Shown here in pieces: positions 25,594 through 36,938 of a DNA stretch of 64,000 nt; within the stretch, counting starts at the first letter, position 1, and each line of letters starts with the position of its first letter. The stretch covers positions 119,439 through 183,438 of the forward strand of contig MU129019.1 of assembly GCA_014904985.1 (NCBI GenBank), in the 5' to 3' direction. A program made the position numbers and the translations under genes. A model generated the notes under the pieces. It had not been told where the DNA came from. It did not search any database and saw only the letters and a program-made list of their open reading frames with translations. The stretch comes from Hydnum rufescens UP504. Taxonomy: Eukaryota; Basidiomycota; Agaricomycetes; Cantharellales; Hydnaceae.

Positions 25594-25748
25594 CTTATAC
25601 TTCTTCTGCTCCAGTGTTCGGACCATGTTTATGTTGTATTGATATCTACTTCGACTGTACCTTTTATCCAACGGACTACAATGCTATTTGCTGTAATCTA
25701 CTGTGTCTGTCCGGGTTGTAGCCGGCGGTGGCAGTGTCCATCGCGAGT

Positions 25749-28700
25749 ATGGGAAAGAAACCAAACGGCAAGACTGCAGTGAAAGAGGCGAAGAAAGTGA
25801 AAGCTGCCCAGAAAGTCGCACGCAAGGAGACGAAGACACAGCAGAAAAAGAAGACCAAAGTGGGTGCTGATGCTGAAGACGAGGACAACGACTTGGAGCG
25901 ATCCTTGAACGTGTAGGAATGCTCTCGATTTTGCTCTTCATGACCTTGATTCAGCGTACAACTGATGGAATATCTGATCCTTTTCAGATGAAAATAGAAT
26001 GGGAAGAGGTGATCTGACTGTCTCTCGTACTCATTCCTCTCTCAAGGCGCTAACGTTGCGAACTCCAGAAACATCGCGTGACAGAAGAAATAGTGGAAGG
26101 ACCTCCTACCAGACGGGCCAATGCATCCCTCACAGCTGATCCAGGCGGGAATCACATCTGGTGTATAGGCGGGGAGTACTTCAGTAGCGATGGCAAAGCG
26201 GTATGCCCACGACACAGGTTTCGTTACTTCTACTTCGGAATCCTCATGCCCCCTTCAATTCCATAGCACTTTTATAACGACGTCTATCGATACACCCCGG
26301 ACAAGGTACCGTCAGTCGTCTTCTAGTTTGTCGCGTTCAGGATTTTGAGCTGATTGCAACGTTTTACTACTTTGCTTTCATCTGCGCGATCCTGGCTGCA
26401 CTTGTAGGACGAGTGGCGTCGCTTTGTGTCAGCAACGTGCCCTGGACCGAGGTCTGCACATGCAGTAGTGCCTTCTCCAGCAGGTGGCGGGAAACTTTTC
26501 TTGTGCGGTATGTCTGATGCTCTCTCTGTCTTCGGACCTCCTGGTGCTGATATCGAATTGCCTTAACAGGGGGTGAGTTCTCCTCATTGGTGCGTCGTCT
26601 TTAAAAATTTAACTTGACCCTGCCGAGACCTATTGCGTTTCCGTGAACAGCATCAAACAACGTTCCATCATTATCGAGACCTGTGGATGTTCGATATATC
26701 AACTAAATCATGGGAGCGTATCGAGACGAAAGTAAGGCCAAGTGCCCGGTCAGGACACCGGTCCGTACCGATTCCTCTACACGCTCTGAATTACTTGAGA
26801 AATGTCAGCCATGAACTTAAATGACGTTATTCGCAGGATGGCTCTGTGGAAACATTACGTTGTCTTATTCGGTGGATTCTATGATCCTGGCGTTCGTAGT
26901 ATGTTTATTTTCTCGTTTACGACCCACAGTCTATCCCATTTCGATCTTTTCCCCGTTCGTTCTTCAGCCCAATACCTGAATGATCTGTGGGTATTCGACA
27001 CTCAAGAATATACTTGGACACAAGTAGTGTTACGGGACACAGATCGGAGGCCTTCGTAAGTTGATGCCCCCTATCGTTTCACTGTTGCGAAAGCTGAGTT
27101 TTTGCACCTCGTGGTTACATAGACCTCGAAGTGGATTCTCTTTCATTCCTAGCGGAGATGGAATCGTCTTACACGGTATGCCGCCTTTCTTTCCAAGTCG
27201 ACATAAGAAATTAGTATCTGATTTTTAACGCACAGGAGGCTATTGCAAAGAATACGTCAAAGGTAAACGAGTACAGGGTGTCGCTCTGGAGGACACATGG
27301 TTCCTGAAGTAACGCTGCCTAAGCCTATTTCCGAAGCCTTCATAGACGCTCATAGTGCGATAATCTTGTAGAATGTCAATGAATCTCAAAGAGCTCAAAT
27401 GGGAACGTCGGAAGAAGACTGGGTACGCACCCTCGGTACGCAGTGGATGCACCATGGCGCTTTGGGCCGCGCGGGATATCGGCATCCTTTTCGGTGGAGT
27501 CAAGGATGATGACCAAAGCGAGGAAACGCTGGTCAGCGAATTCTATAATGATCTGTACGTAATTCCCTCTTCCTCCCTGCAATATTTCTGAGATTACCTG
27601 TAGGTACGGATATCACACAATAGGAAACGGGAAGTGGACGTCGATGATGCTACGGAAGAAAAAGCCGAACCAGGGACGCAAGCAAACCCGTGCCGCCCCC
27701 ACCAGAGCAGTAGACGTCCGGCCTCCGCCATCTCACCATTCAGAGGATGAAGGTGGCGAGGGTGGTAGTGATGCAGACGTTGAACGGCAGGTGGCGGCCG
27801 TTGGCAAGGAACAGCCGAAAAAGGCCCCCAGGAACAATACAGAGCCGGAAGAACATGTTTTGCCTCTGCCGAGATGTAAGTGTACTTTTGCTGGGTTTTT
27901 GGCAACCGTGCACAGCACTTATCGGCGAGGTCTTTGATGCAGACAATGCAATGCTCGCGGTTTTGCGAAACACGCTCTACATGTATGCCCTCCGTTTCTG
28001 ACTCCTTAGTCCCCACCTGATCGTATTTCCTTCGAACCGTGACAGCTACGGTGGAATTCTTGAGCGGGGATCCCAGGAAATCACTCTCGATGACTTCTGG
28101 TGTATCGCTCTGGATAAAATGGAAACATATGTCTGCTTGAAACCACTGGAAACAGACGTGTCAGCGATTGGAGACGAAAGCAGTAGTGACGACGGCGATG
28201 ACAGTGATGACAGCGAGGGCAGCGATAACGCCCAAGAAGAGGACGAAGAAGCAGGTGATCCAGAACAGGAAGCGGAAGATGAGCGACATCGGCAACAAAG
28301 GGCCGCGGACCTTGCGGCAGACCAAGAAGAGGTGGAGAAAGTAAGCCCTTCTAGAAGCTCATACTTTGACAGCTCATGGACCCTGAAGACTCCAGGCCGC
28401 ATTGCGCGTTCGAGCAGCCGATTTTCTCAATGCATCCAAGACAATTAACCCTGTCGAGGCGTTGAGCACCCCACTTCCTGGCGAGACTCTAGCAATTTTC
28501 TACGCCCGTACCCGTGAGTGGAGCACGCTCACATAGTCAATTTGCGATAACACACTGATGTTGCCCGTGTAATTTTTAAGGCGAATATTGGATTCAACAG
28601 GCTCACACTTCGAGTGACAATAGAGGTAAAATGTTGCGAAGAGATGGCTTTGCTTTGGCATCCGAACGATATCGTAAGCCTTTCAACTCCTGTATCATAA

Positions 28701-28870
28701 GGATGATTAGCTTTTTTGAGTGACGTGGGGGGTCATCAGAAAGCTACAAGCCCATTCTCGATGAAGTTGAAACAATTTTGGCGGAAGCTGGTTTGGATGC
28801 AGAGGAGATGAAACAAGTCCGTGGAGGGGGAGATGGGGCATTAGGTAGTGGAAGCAGGAACAGACGATGA
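25749..28870 (+). CDS. Kelch-repeat protein, Kel3/KLHDC4-like
   Basis: A multi-exon gene starting MGKKPNGKTAVKEAKK, a very Lys-rich N-terminus. A run of kelch motifs follows: GGEYFSSDGKA with HFYNDVYRYTPDK, DEWRRFVSATCPGPRSAHAVV, HHYRDLWMFDISTKSWERIE, YVVLFGGFYDP, AQYLNDLWVFDTQEYTWTQV, PRSGFSFIPSGDGIVLHGGY, SGCTMALWAARDIGILFGG, and EFYNDLYGYHTIGNGKWTSM. Kelch motifs form a beta-propeller that binds partner proteins. The C-terminal part has an acidic Asp/Ser/Glu tract (DDGDDSDDSEGSDNAQEEDEE) and a short domain ending YKPILDEVETILAEAGLD. This N-terminal Lys tail, propeller and C-terminal domain match Kel3/KLHDC4, whose role is poorly known. An in-frame ATG at 25728 (MAVSIAS) is an alternative start; the MGKK start fits the family better. 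Confidence 0.85.
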
Positions 28871-29540
28871 CATATGGTTGTGTCGAAATTAATTGCTCGT
28901 CCTGATAGTGTCATATCCTGATGCAAATGAAGAAGACAGCCACTACAGATGGTCTGAACATAGCTATTTGCGTTTCCGAAACGCATCGGAGCATAGTTTC
29001 CGACTTAAATATCCGCTTCAGGTCGTAGGGCAAAACTGTCCTAGCTCACCCCTTTGAAACCGTCTGGGAATTCGATATCGACAAAATGCGAGGGGATTCA
29101 GCTGCACTAAACTGGAATGAGAAGCTCGCGGGGATTAAAGAATCCCTTTCACCAAGTTAGTGATGAAATGACTGGAGATTATGCCCTCACTGACGAAACC
29201 AGCCAGGTTTGGATGTTCACATGAAGAACCGAATGTCGCGTGTCACGGTCACGCTTTGTCACCACTGACAAAGCGAGCCGACTAAGCGCGGCTCTCTACC
29301 TCATGAACCTAAGGAAAAAAAGGCCGGAGAACAGCCTTCCTGGGCCACCGATTGTATATCGAGGCACCCCAGGCAGCCGAGGCAGTCTGACTTGTTCCGG
29401 AACTTAGAGTATTATCTGACTAAAAGCCAAGGGGACCCTCCACTCTCGTTTAATCCTCTTAAAAGCTTCCGGTATTCCTTCGCCCGCGGGACAATCCTTT
29501 CGATCCTTGCCATAACTAAAAGGCCCCCAAGTTGCTCGAT
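28871..29540. other. Intergenic between kelch and DsbA-like genes
   Basis: This 670 bp stretch has short frames only, with no recognisable family. It should include the terminator of the kelch gene and the promoter of the next gene. Confidence 0.4.
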
Positions 29541-30636
29541 ATGGATCCAGAGACCTATGTGGTGAAGCTGTCTATCACAGAGGATTCAAGTGCGCCTCCT
29601 TGCAGTAATCCCTGTCAGAGTTTTGTATATCTACTGATGAGGTGTACCACCTGCAGTCTGTCCGTGGTGCTACATCGGTGGGCTCCTTGCGAACGGACAT
29701 GGCTTTGCGGATTTTCTCACTTTGCTATGTGCAGGATGGAAAGAAATGGAGAGAGCAATCCGACAAATTGAGGGCGATGGTCTTCCCATCAAGTTCGATA
29801 TCGAGTTCAAGCCCTTTCGACTCGACCCATCCTTGTCAGAAGACATGGCTATAGATATGGTGAGGCAACCCACGGTTATCACACCCATAGGTACGATCCC
29901 ATTGACCACTGACCGAATCCTCTTCTATTGGCAGGGCCGGCGGAATTTGGACAAGTTTGGGCCCATCCGGTTCAGCGAGATAAAGAACATGATCGAAGCC
30001 CGGGGAGGCGACGTTGGCATTCACTTGTGCGTATATGCCTGAAGCAGATTCCTGCGATGGACTCATCCTGATGTCTTTGTGATCATACCCCCGTAGCAAT
30101 TGGAATGGTGTTGTCCGACAAACAGGGAATTCCCATCGCCTCATTCGCCATGCATATGAGAAGCAGATGGAGCGTGACAAGGAGACCCAAGTCACCACGG
30201 GTGTCGACGGTCTGCATGTTAAACTCCTGTCGGAGGTCTTCGAAGGCCAATTTGAACGGGCCGAGGACACAGGGGATCCAGAAATTCTGGGTGGCTACTG
30301 CGAAAAAGTTGGTCTGATGGCGAAAGATGAGGTTGGTGCATCATTCAGGCGTCATCCCCCCTTTCCTCCAGATCCGATATAGTCTTGTATAGGCGATCTC
30401 ATTCTTGGCCGGTCCTGAGCAACGGCGCGAAGTTGAAGAACACTTCCAGGAGGCAGAAACGCTAGGGATCACCGGAATACCTCACATCGTAATCCACAAC
30501 CGATGGGCAATTGTTGGAGTTCAGACTTCCGATGTATACTACCGAGTAAGTTTTCCTGCCGCTGGACAGCAGATTCGAAATGTGTTCACTTACGGTGAAC
30601 ACGGTGCAGGTCTTTGACATATTTGCTAGGCAGTAG
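29541..30636 (+). CDS. DsbA/FrnE-like thioredoxin-fold oxidoreductase
   Basis: The first exon reads MDPETYVVKLSITEDS and splices to ICPWCYIGG, so the redox motif CPWC (29659-29670) sits near residue 20 as in FrnE/2-hydroxychromene-2-carboxylate-isomerase-type DsbA proteins. Further family blocks are FDIEFKPFRLDP, RLIRHAYEKQM, LLSEVFEGQFE, ILGGYCEKVGLM, VEEHFQEAETLGITGIPHIVIHN (the cis-Pro loop TGIPHIVI) and the C-terminus VYYRVFDIFARQ. The length of about 245 residues is usual. Without a signal peptide it is probably cytosolic, in thiol redox or glutathione-linked chemistry; the substrate is unknown. An in-frame ATG nine bases upstream (29532) is an alternative start. Confidence 0.85.
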
Positions 30637-30849
30637 GTTGTGATGAATTTCTTTTCAGTTTTTCTTTATCGTTTTGCTTGGTGATTCCATGCTCGCACCT
30701 CCAATAACTGCTGTCGATTTTATGCTAAGTCATGTCTATGTAGCATAGCAGCTCTCTCGAATTGTGATACCTACACGGCGTAAACTAAAATAATTGAAAT
30801 GCTACAGATGCGTGCCAACTGAAGATGAACCACGGAAGACAAGCCATCG

Positions 30850-32446
30850 TCAAATCCCATATTGTTTGTCGAGGACCACCTCGGCGTGCGTCGATCCGTT
30901 CTGCATCCGGATATAGGTGTGGGCAGATTCTTCCCCGAGTTTAAAGTCGAACGTCCGAACCTGGATGGCGGATATGATTGTTTAAGGACCAAAACGTTCA
31001 ATATAAAAGAGGTGGAGTGCAGACATACTCCATGCCCCCAGTCAGGGGACGAATACCCGCCATAACCGGTGTGTTTGTTGAAGCAGAGGATAATGGACGT
31101 TGAGGGGTCGCGTGCACACCATTCGTTACCGTGGGCGTGTCCATGGACAGTGGCATGAATATTCTTGATGTAGTCGCGCACGGCATACCACCATGCTAAT
31201 TCCTTTCCTACCGAAGTAGGGTTGTTCGACCCTTGTGTTGAGCCAGAACCGAGTTGGTCGGCTTCAGAGCGAGAACGATCAACGTTTGCGCACACCAGGA
31301 GTGTGTATTTGCATTTTACCATTCAATCCAGGTTCTTTCGAACTATTCAACGATTGTTGAAGCTTTCGCATGGTCGATCTGAAAAAAAAAACCATCGATA
31401 CACATCAAGAGAAAGACTAAATTTTAAATATTCACGGTGGTATATGGGCAAAAACAAGGGCCTGACGACCAGTTTCTGTGGCCGATCCCCACGCAGAATC
31501 CATGGCAGCAGACTCTTGCTGTATCCATGGGGCCACAGACTCGTCGACCCAATCTGGAAGGGCAGTCGAATTGGGACCAGAGGTGTACCCGCCCCGAGAG
31601 TCGAAAAACCACAAGACTAAGCAAGGCGAACGTGCTGATAGGCCTCGCTAAGGATCAGGACATCTTTCCGAGAATTGCAGTCGCACTTGCCGCTCTTGTC
31701 TGCATACACTGGGACCCAGTAATTGGCCTCGCCTCCAATTCCACCAACACCTGGCGGGGCACGCCGGGAATAGGAAAGGGGAGCCAATTTGACCTCACGT
31801 TCCATTTCTGCGAGATGGGAGATATTTGGTCGGTTGTCGTGGTTCCCGTACGTGGACGAAAATGGAATGTTGGCATTGATGAGAGGGGTGAGCAGACGAT
31901 CCATGTACAAGGTGGAATTTTCGCGGAATGTGTCTTTGGACGGAACGACGAGAATTGGATCATCAGATCTTCTACTGAAGACAATAGGAGTTATCGCACA
32001 CTTACTTTCGCCAGTTATGAGGTCTCCATTTATGACTACATAATCGGGAGGGTCGATTTTGAGTATCGCGCGCATGACGGTATCGCTGTTTCGGTCCTGC
32101 TCTGGGCCCCAAGAGAGATCCTCAGCTTCTCCGTAGTGCAGATCGGAGAACACAGATAGCTTGAAGCGACCATTCTTGTATGTCACTCGCGGCTTGTGTG
32201 GATATGGATTGAGGAGCTCCTGGGGAGAAAACACTGAGACCCAATGTTAAATATGTAGAGAATGGGTGAAAACGATGCCAGCTTACTTGATTCAACATCG
32301 AAGTAAGAATGCAGAGGTAAGTGGGCGGTGTGCAAAATATACATGCATACGACAGTCAGTGGAGGGATCGCATAAAGGACGCGGAGGGCGAATGTGGCCT
32401 GGAGGCGATGACTAGGCTTAAGGCCGCTGAGAATGCCAGAAGACAT
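30850..32446 (-). CDS. Calcineurin-like metallophosphoesterase, Dcr2/Sia1-like
   Basis: The N-terminus MSSGILSGLKPSHRL is followed by one hydrophobic segment (VLYAIPPLTVVCMYIL), a signal anchor or signal peptide. The catalytic domain shows the metallophosphatase metal motifs in order: SVFSDLHYGE (DxH), YVVINGDLITGE (GD), TYGNHDNR (GNHD), a later His block, and VHGHAHGNEWC (GHxH). The conserved fungal ending is KHTGYGGYSSPDWGHG spliced to VRTFDFKLGEE. The stop (30850-30852) follows DKQYGI. Dcr2-type enzymes dephosphorylate proteins (yeast Dcr2 acts on Ire1 and Sic1). The usual GHDH reads GHAH here, so one aspartate is missing while both histidines remain. Introns are short GT-AG, one of them splitting GEN at 31990-32050. 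Confidence 0.85.
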
Positions 32447-33560
32447 TGGAGGTCGAATTTTTGCTTAAACGGAAGGATCACTAGCCCTGCTCAATTCTGC
32501 TCACCTCACCTCAACAAATAACTTTTGTTGCAAGTCTTGGCACGGCTATAAGATTTCCCGGGCCTAAAAGTAGAAAAGTTGGGTCTAGAAATGAGTAGAC
32601 ATGTATTCCACTTCCAACTGATGTGTCAGCCCCTGGTGTCACGGGACCCAGATCTATAATGCAAATCATTCAGAGTTTCAGGGGGCCGGATGCTAAAAGA
32701 TTAGTTGTTGAGGTGAGACGTGAAAAGTTCGTCTCACGAAAATGGCTCAACTTTTTATTTCACACGGCAACAAAAGTTAAAAATAAAAGAAGTTGAGTTG
32801 AGGTGAGCAGAATTGAGCGGGGCTACTGCAGCTAGTATCATTATAAATTTGGCTCGCCTATAATTATAAGTGATGTAATCTATTCCCTGAGCTCGGTGCG
32901 AGGCACGAGCACCTAGCTCCAGGACTTGATAAGCGTAGTAGTCCCAATTAAGCGAGTTGTTCCCACACTGCCATTAGTAGAGTCTGTGTCATTAGTCTGA
33001 GTGTTCCATTCTACGGCTTCGTCCGGTTCAGCTCCTCACCAGCAATTCACCGTCTCGTCAGCTAGACGCGCTCCGCGCAATAGTCTCGTGACCAGACTAT
33101 CCGCGCGGTCTACTCTCGGCAACTCCCGCCCACCCTAGTGTCACGTCACCTGGCTGAGTAAGCTCAGCCAACTGGAACATGAGCGCGAGTCTTTCATGCG
33201 CTGTCCTCAGACAAGCCATCCGAAGGATTGCTAGCATGTGAGATTCTAATTGGGTCTACGAGCTATTATCAAGTTCAATTCCTCAATCCTTTCTTTGCGC
33301 GGACGGCCTCGACATTTTCTTATTCCTACATCTGACTTGAATACACGGTGTATATATATGCCCTTTCTTTTGTTTTTCAAAATTTTCCTTGTCAAAAATC
33401 TGGTGTCCGCATCACCCCAGATCCGTAACACAGTGTCCGGCCAATCGTGACACCTTGTGGATCTCGCAATCCCCTCCCGAAACGTCTGCGGGCAGTTGGG
33501 GTAAAACTTTTCTGGTTGTGATGCCACGGTTACCTAGATTTCGCATGCATACGGTACCAG
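32447..33560. other. Intergenic region containing a MITE
   Basis: Apart from the element at 32484-32823, the region has no recognised gene. A minus-strand open frame at 33246-33527 contains GRPRKERIEEL but is otherwise unfamiliar and probably spurious. Confidence 0.4.
32484..32823. mobile_element. MITE with about 30 bp terminal inverted repeats and TA target duplication
   Basis: The left end starts GCCCTGCTCAATTCTGCTC, and the right end is its near-perfect complement (ending GAGCAGAATTGAGCGGGGC). Inverted similarity continues for about 40 bp (CACCTCAACTCAAC, then the AACTTTTGTTGC region). The 340 bp element is flanked by TA on both sides (32482-32483 and 32824-32825), the hallmark of Tc1/mariner-type Stowaway-like MITEs. 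No transposase is encoded. Confidence 0.85.
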
Positions 33561-35024
33561 TTACTTGGTGGTCGCGTTAACTTTGGGCCGTTTCTTCACT
33601 TCCTCGTCCTTGCAAGCATGGAGAAAGACCTTGTTCATCATGCCGCTCGCCATACCCGTATAGCCTTTGCTCCAATCATAGGCGACCGCATACGCAAAGA
33701 TCGTCCCCGTGTGATTATATGTTGTAGACACCACTGGCCCCCAAGATTGTCGAATGCTTCATGGAGACAGAATTGAATCGGATGTCCATTATCTGGGGTT
33801 TCGCATAAATATTGACTCACTCTTCAGTCGAATTTTACTATCTTTGTCCCACGATGAGATTGTCCCATCCGACCCGGCTGTTGTAAACGTGCCATGTTCT
33901 TGATGGAAGCATATAGCATTTACAGCGAACACCAACGTATTGTCTTTAGATGGTGGGGTGGAGTCTTTTCGATGGCATTTGAAGCTGAAATTAAGGCTAA
34001 AAAGACCCTGCTGCTCAGTTATAAATAGAAGGGCAGTGAATCTGAGAAAGTACGCACGCGACGTCCTTATCCTCGATATATCTGTAGGAATGCCAATGAG
34101 AATCCCATATTATACATGAAATTCAGGATAACTGACTGGATAGCGACGCGACCTTCTATACTTCCCACTGCGAAGCCATTGGCTGCTGGGAAGCATGCTA
34201 TCGCTCGGGTTTGCCATTTAAGAGGTGAGGGCATTTGCTAAAGAGCGAGCTCGATACGTTTCCATTGAATATTAACTACGTTGGGCTTACTTTGAAGATA
34301 GTGGTCGGTTGAGTCAAATTGACGATTAGGATATGGCGCTCCGCGGTGCCAACGACAAGGAGAGGATAGACGACATCCATGACATAACAACGCTCCGGAA
34401 GATCGAGAGATGCGACGGGCGTAGAGCTCTTCGTGTCCCAGTACTAAGCAGGTGGTAAGTTAAACCATCGACGCAGATAATCCGATCCTTGCAGACTTTA
34501 ACTGTTTTATCCCAACTACCAGTGGCTATGACACCTCCAGATGGAGCTTCAATCCAACGAACACAAGAAACTGGAGCATCGTGAGCAGCGACTTGGTTGT
34601 TTTGTCCCGTGCTCATGTCAAATGCCCGGACGGCTTTGTCTGCGCCGGCAGAGAAGAGACGACTACCGTCCTACGCGAAGGGGACGCTGAGAGGAGGGGA
34701 ATAAACGCGAAATGTCCCAAAAGTCTTACCTTACTCCAGCAAATGTCCAAGACCGGTCCATCATGCTTGTACATGGCTTTTGGGCGTGTTTCCCCATTAG
34801 AACCTACATCGTAGAGACGGACCTACCCCAATGTTACTATATTACAGATAGCTAGAAATGGACAGATTATCTACCTCATTATTCCAACTCGCCACGGCCA
34901 AAATATCTGCTGTCGAGCAAAACGCTATGCAAGAGATAGAATCATCTGGAGGGTCCACCACTTCTAAATCTTTGACCTCTGCAGTGGCGGTTGTTTGGTT
35001 CCTGGACGCGCCAAAGAATGACAT
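33561..35024 (-). CDS. RAE1: mRNA export factor RAE1/GLE2 (WD40)
   Basis: A WD40 propeller starting MSFFGASRNQTT. Blocks follow in the canonical RAE1 order: EVVDPPDDSISCIAFC, ILAVASWNNE|VRLYDV, GPVLDICWSK, LFSAGADKAVRAFDM, APVSCVRW with VIATGSWDKTVK, LDLPERCYVMDVVYPLLVVGTAERHILI, KWQTRAIACFPAANGFAVGSIEGRVAI, FSFKCHRK, VFAVNAICFHQEHGTFTTAGSDGTISSWDKDSK, and YNHTGTIFAYAVAYDWSKGY. The protein ends KRPKVNATTK. RAE1 docks on Nup98-type GLEBS motifs at the nuclear pore and supports mRNA export and the spindle checkpoint. Introns are short and phase-consistent. The gene is divergent from the histone chaperone gene, with only 124 bp between the two start codons. Confidence 0.93.
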
Positions 35025-35148
35025 GTCGTATGTTGTCTCAACTATGCAACCGGAGACGTGGAGACGAACACAAGTAATGAATAATGCGGGGCGGTAGATC
35101 AAAGGGATGGAGGTTGCCGAGCCTTGTGATTAGGTAATTTCCTGCGAC
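35025..35148. promoter_or_regulatory. Compact bidirectional promoter, RAE1 / RTT106-like
   Basis: Only 124 bp separate the two ATGs, so both genes must share this interval for initiation or have start sites within it. No clear TATA box is visible. Confidence 0.6.
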
Positions 35149-36597
35149 ATGTCCTCAACACCTTATCTGGATGTGGTACTCCAATACGTGCCCCGCCCTT
35201 TGCTGCATGATCTCGCCCAACTAGTTCAACAACGAGACTCGTACGGGCCTTTGCTTGACTCAATCGTTCGCTTGTGTAGCGAGGCACCTCCTTCTGATCG
35301 GACATCAGAAGTAGAGTGGACAAATTCCCAGGTCCAAATAACTGGGCTCCTCCGCCAACTGAATGCCCAACAAAGTCTAGGTGATTCCGTAAAGACTAAA
35401 CGTGCTCGTGAAGCCTTGGATGATGTTCCGCCGGCTTCCAAGAAAGTCAAGCTTGACGAAATACCATTGGTCGAGGACGACCCACCGATCTTTACACTTC
35501 ATTCCATATCTGTCTCCACCCCTGTGCGGAAGAAGGCCGATGTCACCGTACATCGCTTCACCCTCCGCCTCACTTCTCCTTCAAATAATAATGAAAACCT
35601 GCACCCACCAATCCCAATCCACAGTCTCCGTTTGGCTTTCCTGGTCCCTACCCCCGGAAAGAGCAAACCATATTTGACAGCTATCATTATGTCGGCCACC
35701 GCCTCCTCAGCGGATACTTCGGTCATCTTTGGCTGTGACGCAACAGCTCCGGTTGCTCAAGCCACTACAAAATACCCTGACGACAAAAAGATACATCCAA
35801 AAGGAAGTTCCACCAAGCAGCTCATCCATTCCCTGTTCGCATATTTTCCGCAAGGTCCAGATGGTCTCGTAGATCTGTATGAGCCCAAGGCCGACGACTT
35901 TACATCTTCATCCGGCTCGCAATCAATCGATGCGTTTATTGGCGCCAAAGATGGCCATCTCCATTTTTTCCGCTGGGGCGTGTTGTGGGGAGAGCGTAAA
36001 CCGTGTATGTGGTTTCCAGTCGACGACATCCGCGACATGTCGACACGGAGCGCCACAGGACGTGCCTTTTCGCTGTGCATCGTCACCCAGACGAACAAAA
36101 AGTCGACCTCTGGCGAATTAATGAATGATGGTGAGGACGGCCATATGGAACCAGAAGTGTTGGAGACTACGGAATTCAATCTCATCGATACCAAGGAATC
36201 CGATGCTGTGCAAGCGTGGATTGCCTCCCATCGTGGCGACTTTTCTAAAACTATTACTCCGAACACGAGCTCTTCAGAATCCTCGAGTCGACCCATCTCC
36301 AAGGCTACTCCCCTGGCATCCCTCGTCCAGCTTTCATTAGACGAGAGTGATCCAGAAGACCAGGATTTCGCACTGTCTGACTCAGATGATGGGGGCTCAG
36401 AGTCGAGTGAAAGTAGTCGTGAACAGGAGAGCGAAGCCGATGCCGAACTCTCTGAAAGCGACGATGTCGGGGGCAGTGCTGACGAAGATGCGCCCCTCAA
36501 AGAGCCCGGGGCTGTGCCACGAATGAACAACGCCGCCATGCAACTTGCGATCGGCATGGTAAAAGAGGCATTTGGAGTCCAAAATTCAGCCGATTGA
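35149..36597 (+). CDS. Histone chaperone, Rtt106-like (tandem PH-like domains)
   Basis: A single uninterrupted exon of 482 residues, unusual in this intron-dense window. The N-terminus MSSTPYLDVVLQYVPRPLLHDLAQL is helical. The middle carries PH-like blocks: FTLRLTSPSNNN, IHSLRLAFLVPTPGKSKPYLTAIIM, then QSIDAFIGAKDGHLHFFRWGVLWGERKPCMWFPVDDIRDMS and RAFSLCIV. These match the Rtt106/Pob3-type double PH fold that binds H3-H4. The C-terminal third is strongly acidic (ESDPEDQDFALSDSDD, then further Glu/Asp/Ser runs), as in histone chaperones, and ends MNNAAMQLAIGMVKEAFG. The likely role is nucleosome assembly behind replication and in silencing. The start is the first ATG in frame. Confidence 0.88.
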   Translation: MSSTPYLDVVLQYVPRPLLHDLAQLVQQRDSYGPLLDSIVRLCSEAPPSDRTSEVEWTNSQVQITGLLRQLNAQQSLGDSVKTKRAREALDDVPPASKKVKLDEIPLVEDDPPIFTLHSISVSTPVRKKADVTVHRFTLRLTSPSNNNENLHPPIPIHSLRLAFLVPTPGKSKPYLTAIIMSATASSADTSVIFGCDATAPVAQATTKYPDDKKIHPKGSSTKQLIHSLFAYFPQGPDGLVDLYEPKADDFTSSSGSQSIDAFIGAKDGHLHFFRWGVLWGERKPCMWFPVDDIRDMSTRSATGRAFSLCIVTQTNKKSTSGELMNDGEDGHMEPEVLETTEFNLIDTKESDAVQAWIASHRGDFSKTITPNTSSSESSSRPISKATPLASLVQLSLDESDPEDQDFALSDSDDGGSESSESSREQESEADAELSESDDVGGSADEDAPLKEPGAVPRMNNAAMQLAIGMVKEAFGVQNSAD

Positions 36598-36938
36598 TGG
36601 CATCGCTTTTAATTACAAATTGAAAAAATCTATCACCGATTGATACTCGGGGTTGCACCCTCTGTGATATTACAAAGTAGCTATTGTATCCACAAAGACT
36701 ACGACTGGCGTAAGCTACCGACTGGGTTTAAACACAGCACCTATGACGACAATCAAAGCAGAAACGGAAAGGGTATGTCCAAGTTGAAGGGAAAAGAGTC
36801 TACAAGAAATAAAACAAGCGAAAACGTTCAAATGAATGCAAAGTCCCGTAAGATGCTACTCGCGATCCCCCCCCTAGGAACACTTACGTGGGGAGCCAGC
36901 CAGGCGGCGATGGTAAGAGGGGGGGTCGCAAAGCCAGG
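36598..36938. other. Convergent intergenic region
   Basis: The 340 bp between two convergent stop codons presumably carry both terminators. A plus-strand open frame here (36640-36966) is compositionally odd and overlaps the neighbouring 3' end. I see nothing recognisable. Confidence 0.45.

Noticed and set aside
33246..33527. Minus-strand frame with GRPRKERIEEL
   Set aside because: The AT-hook-like string is short and isolated, no flanking exons could be found, and the region otherwise looks intergenic.
35757..36557. 266-codon minus-strand open frame
   Set aside because: Shadow of the acidic Rtt106-like gene. Its Ser-rich composition mirrors the Asp/Glu-rich sense strand.
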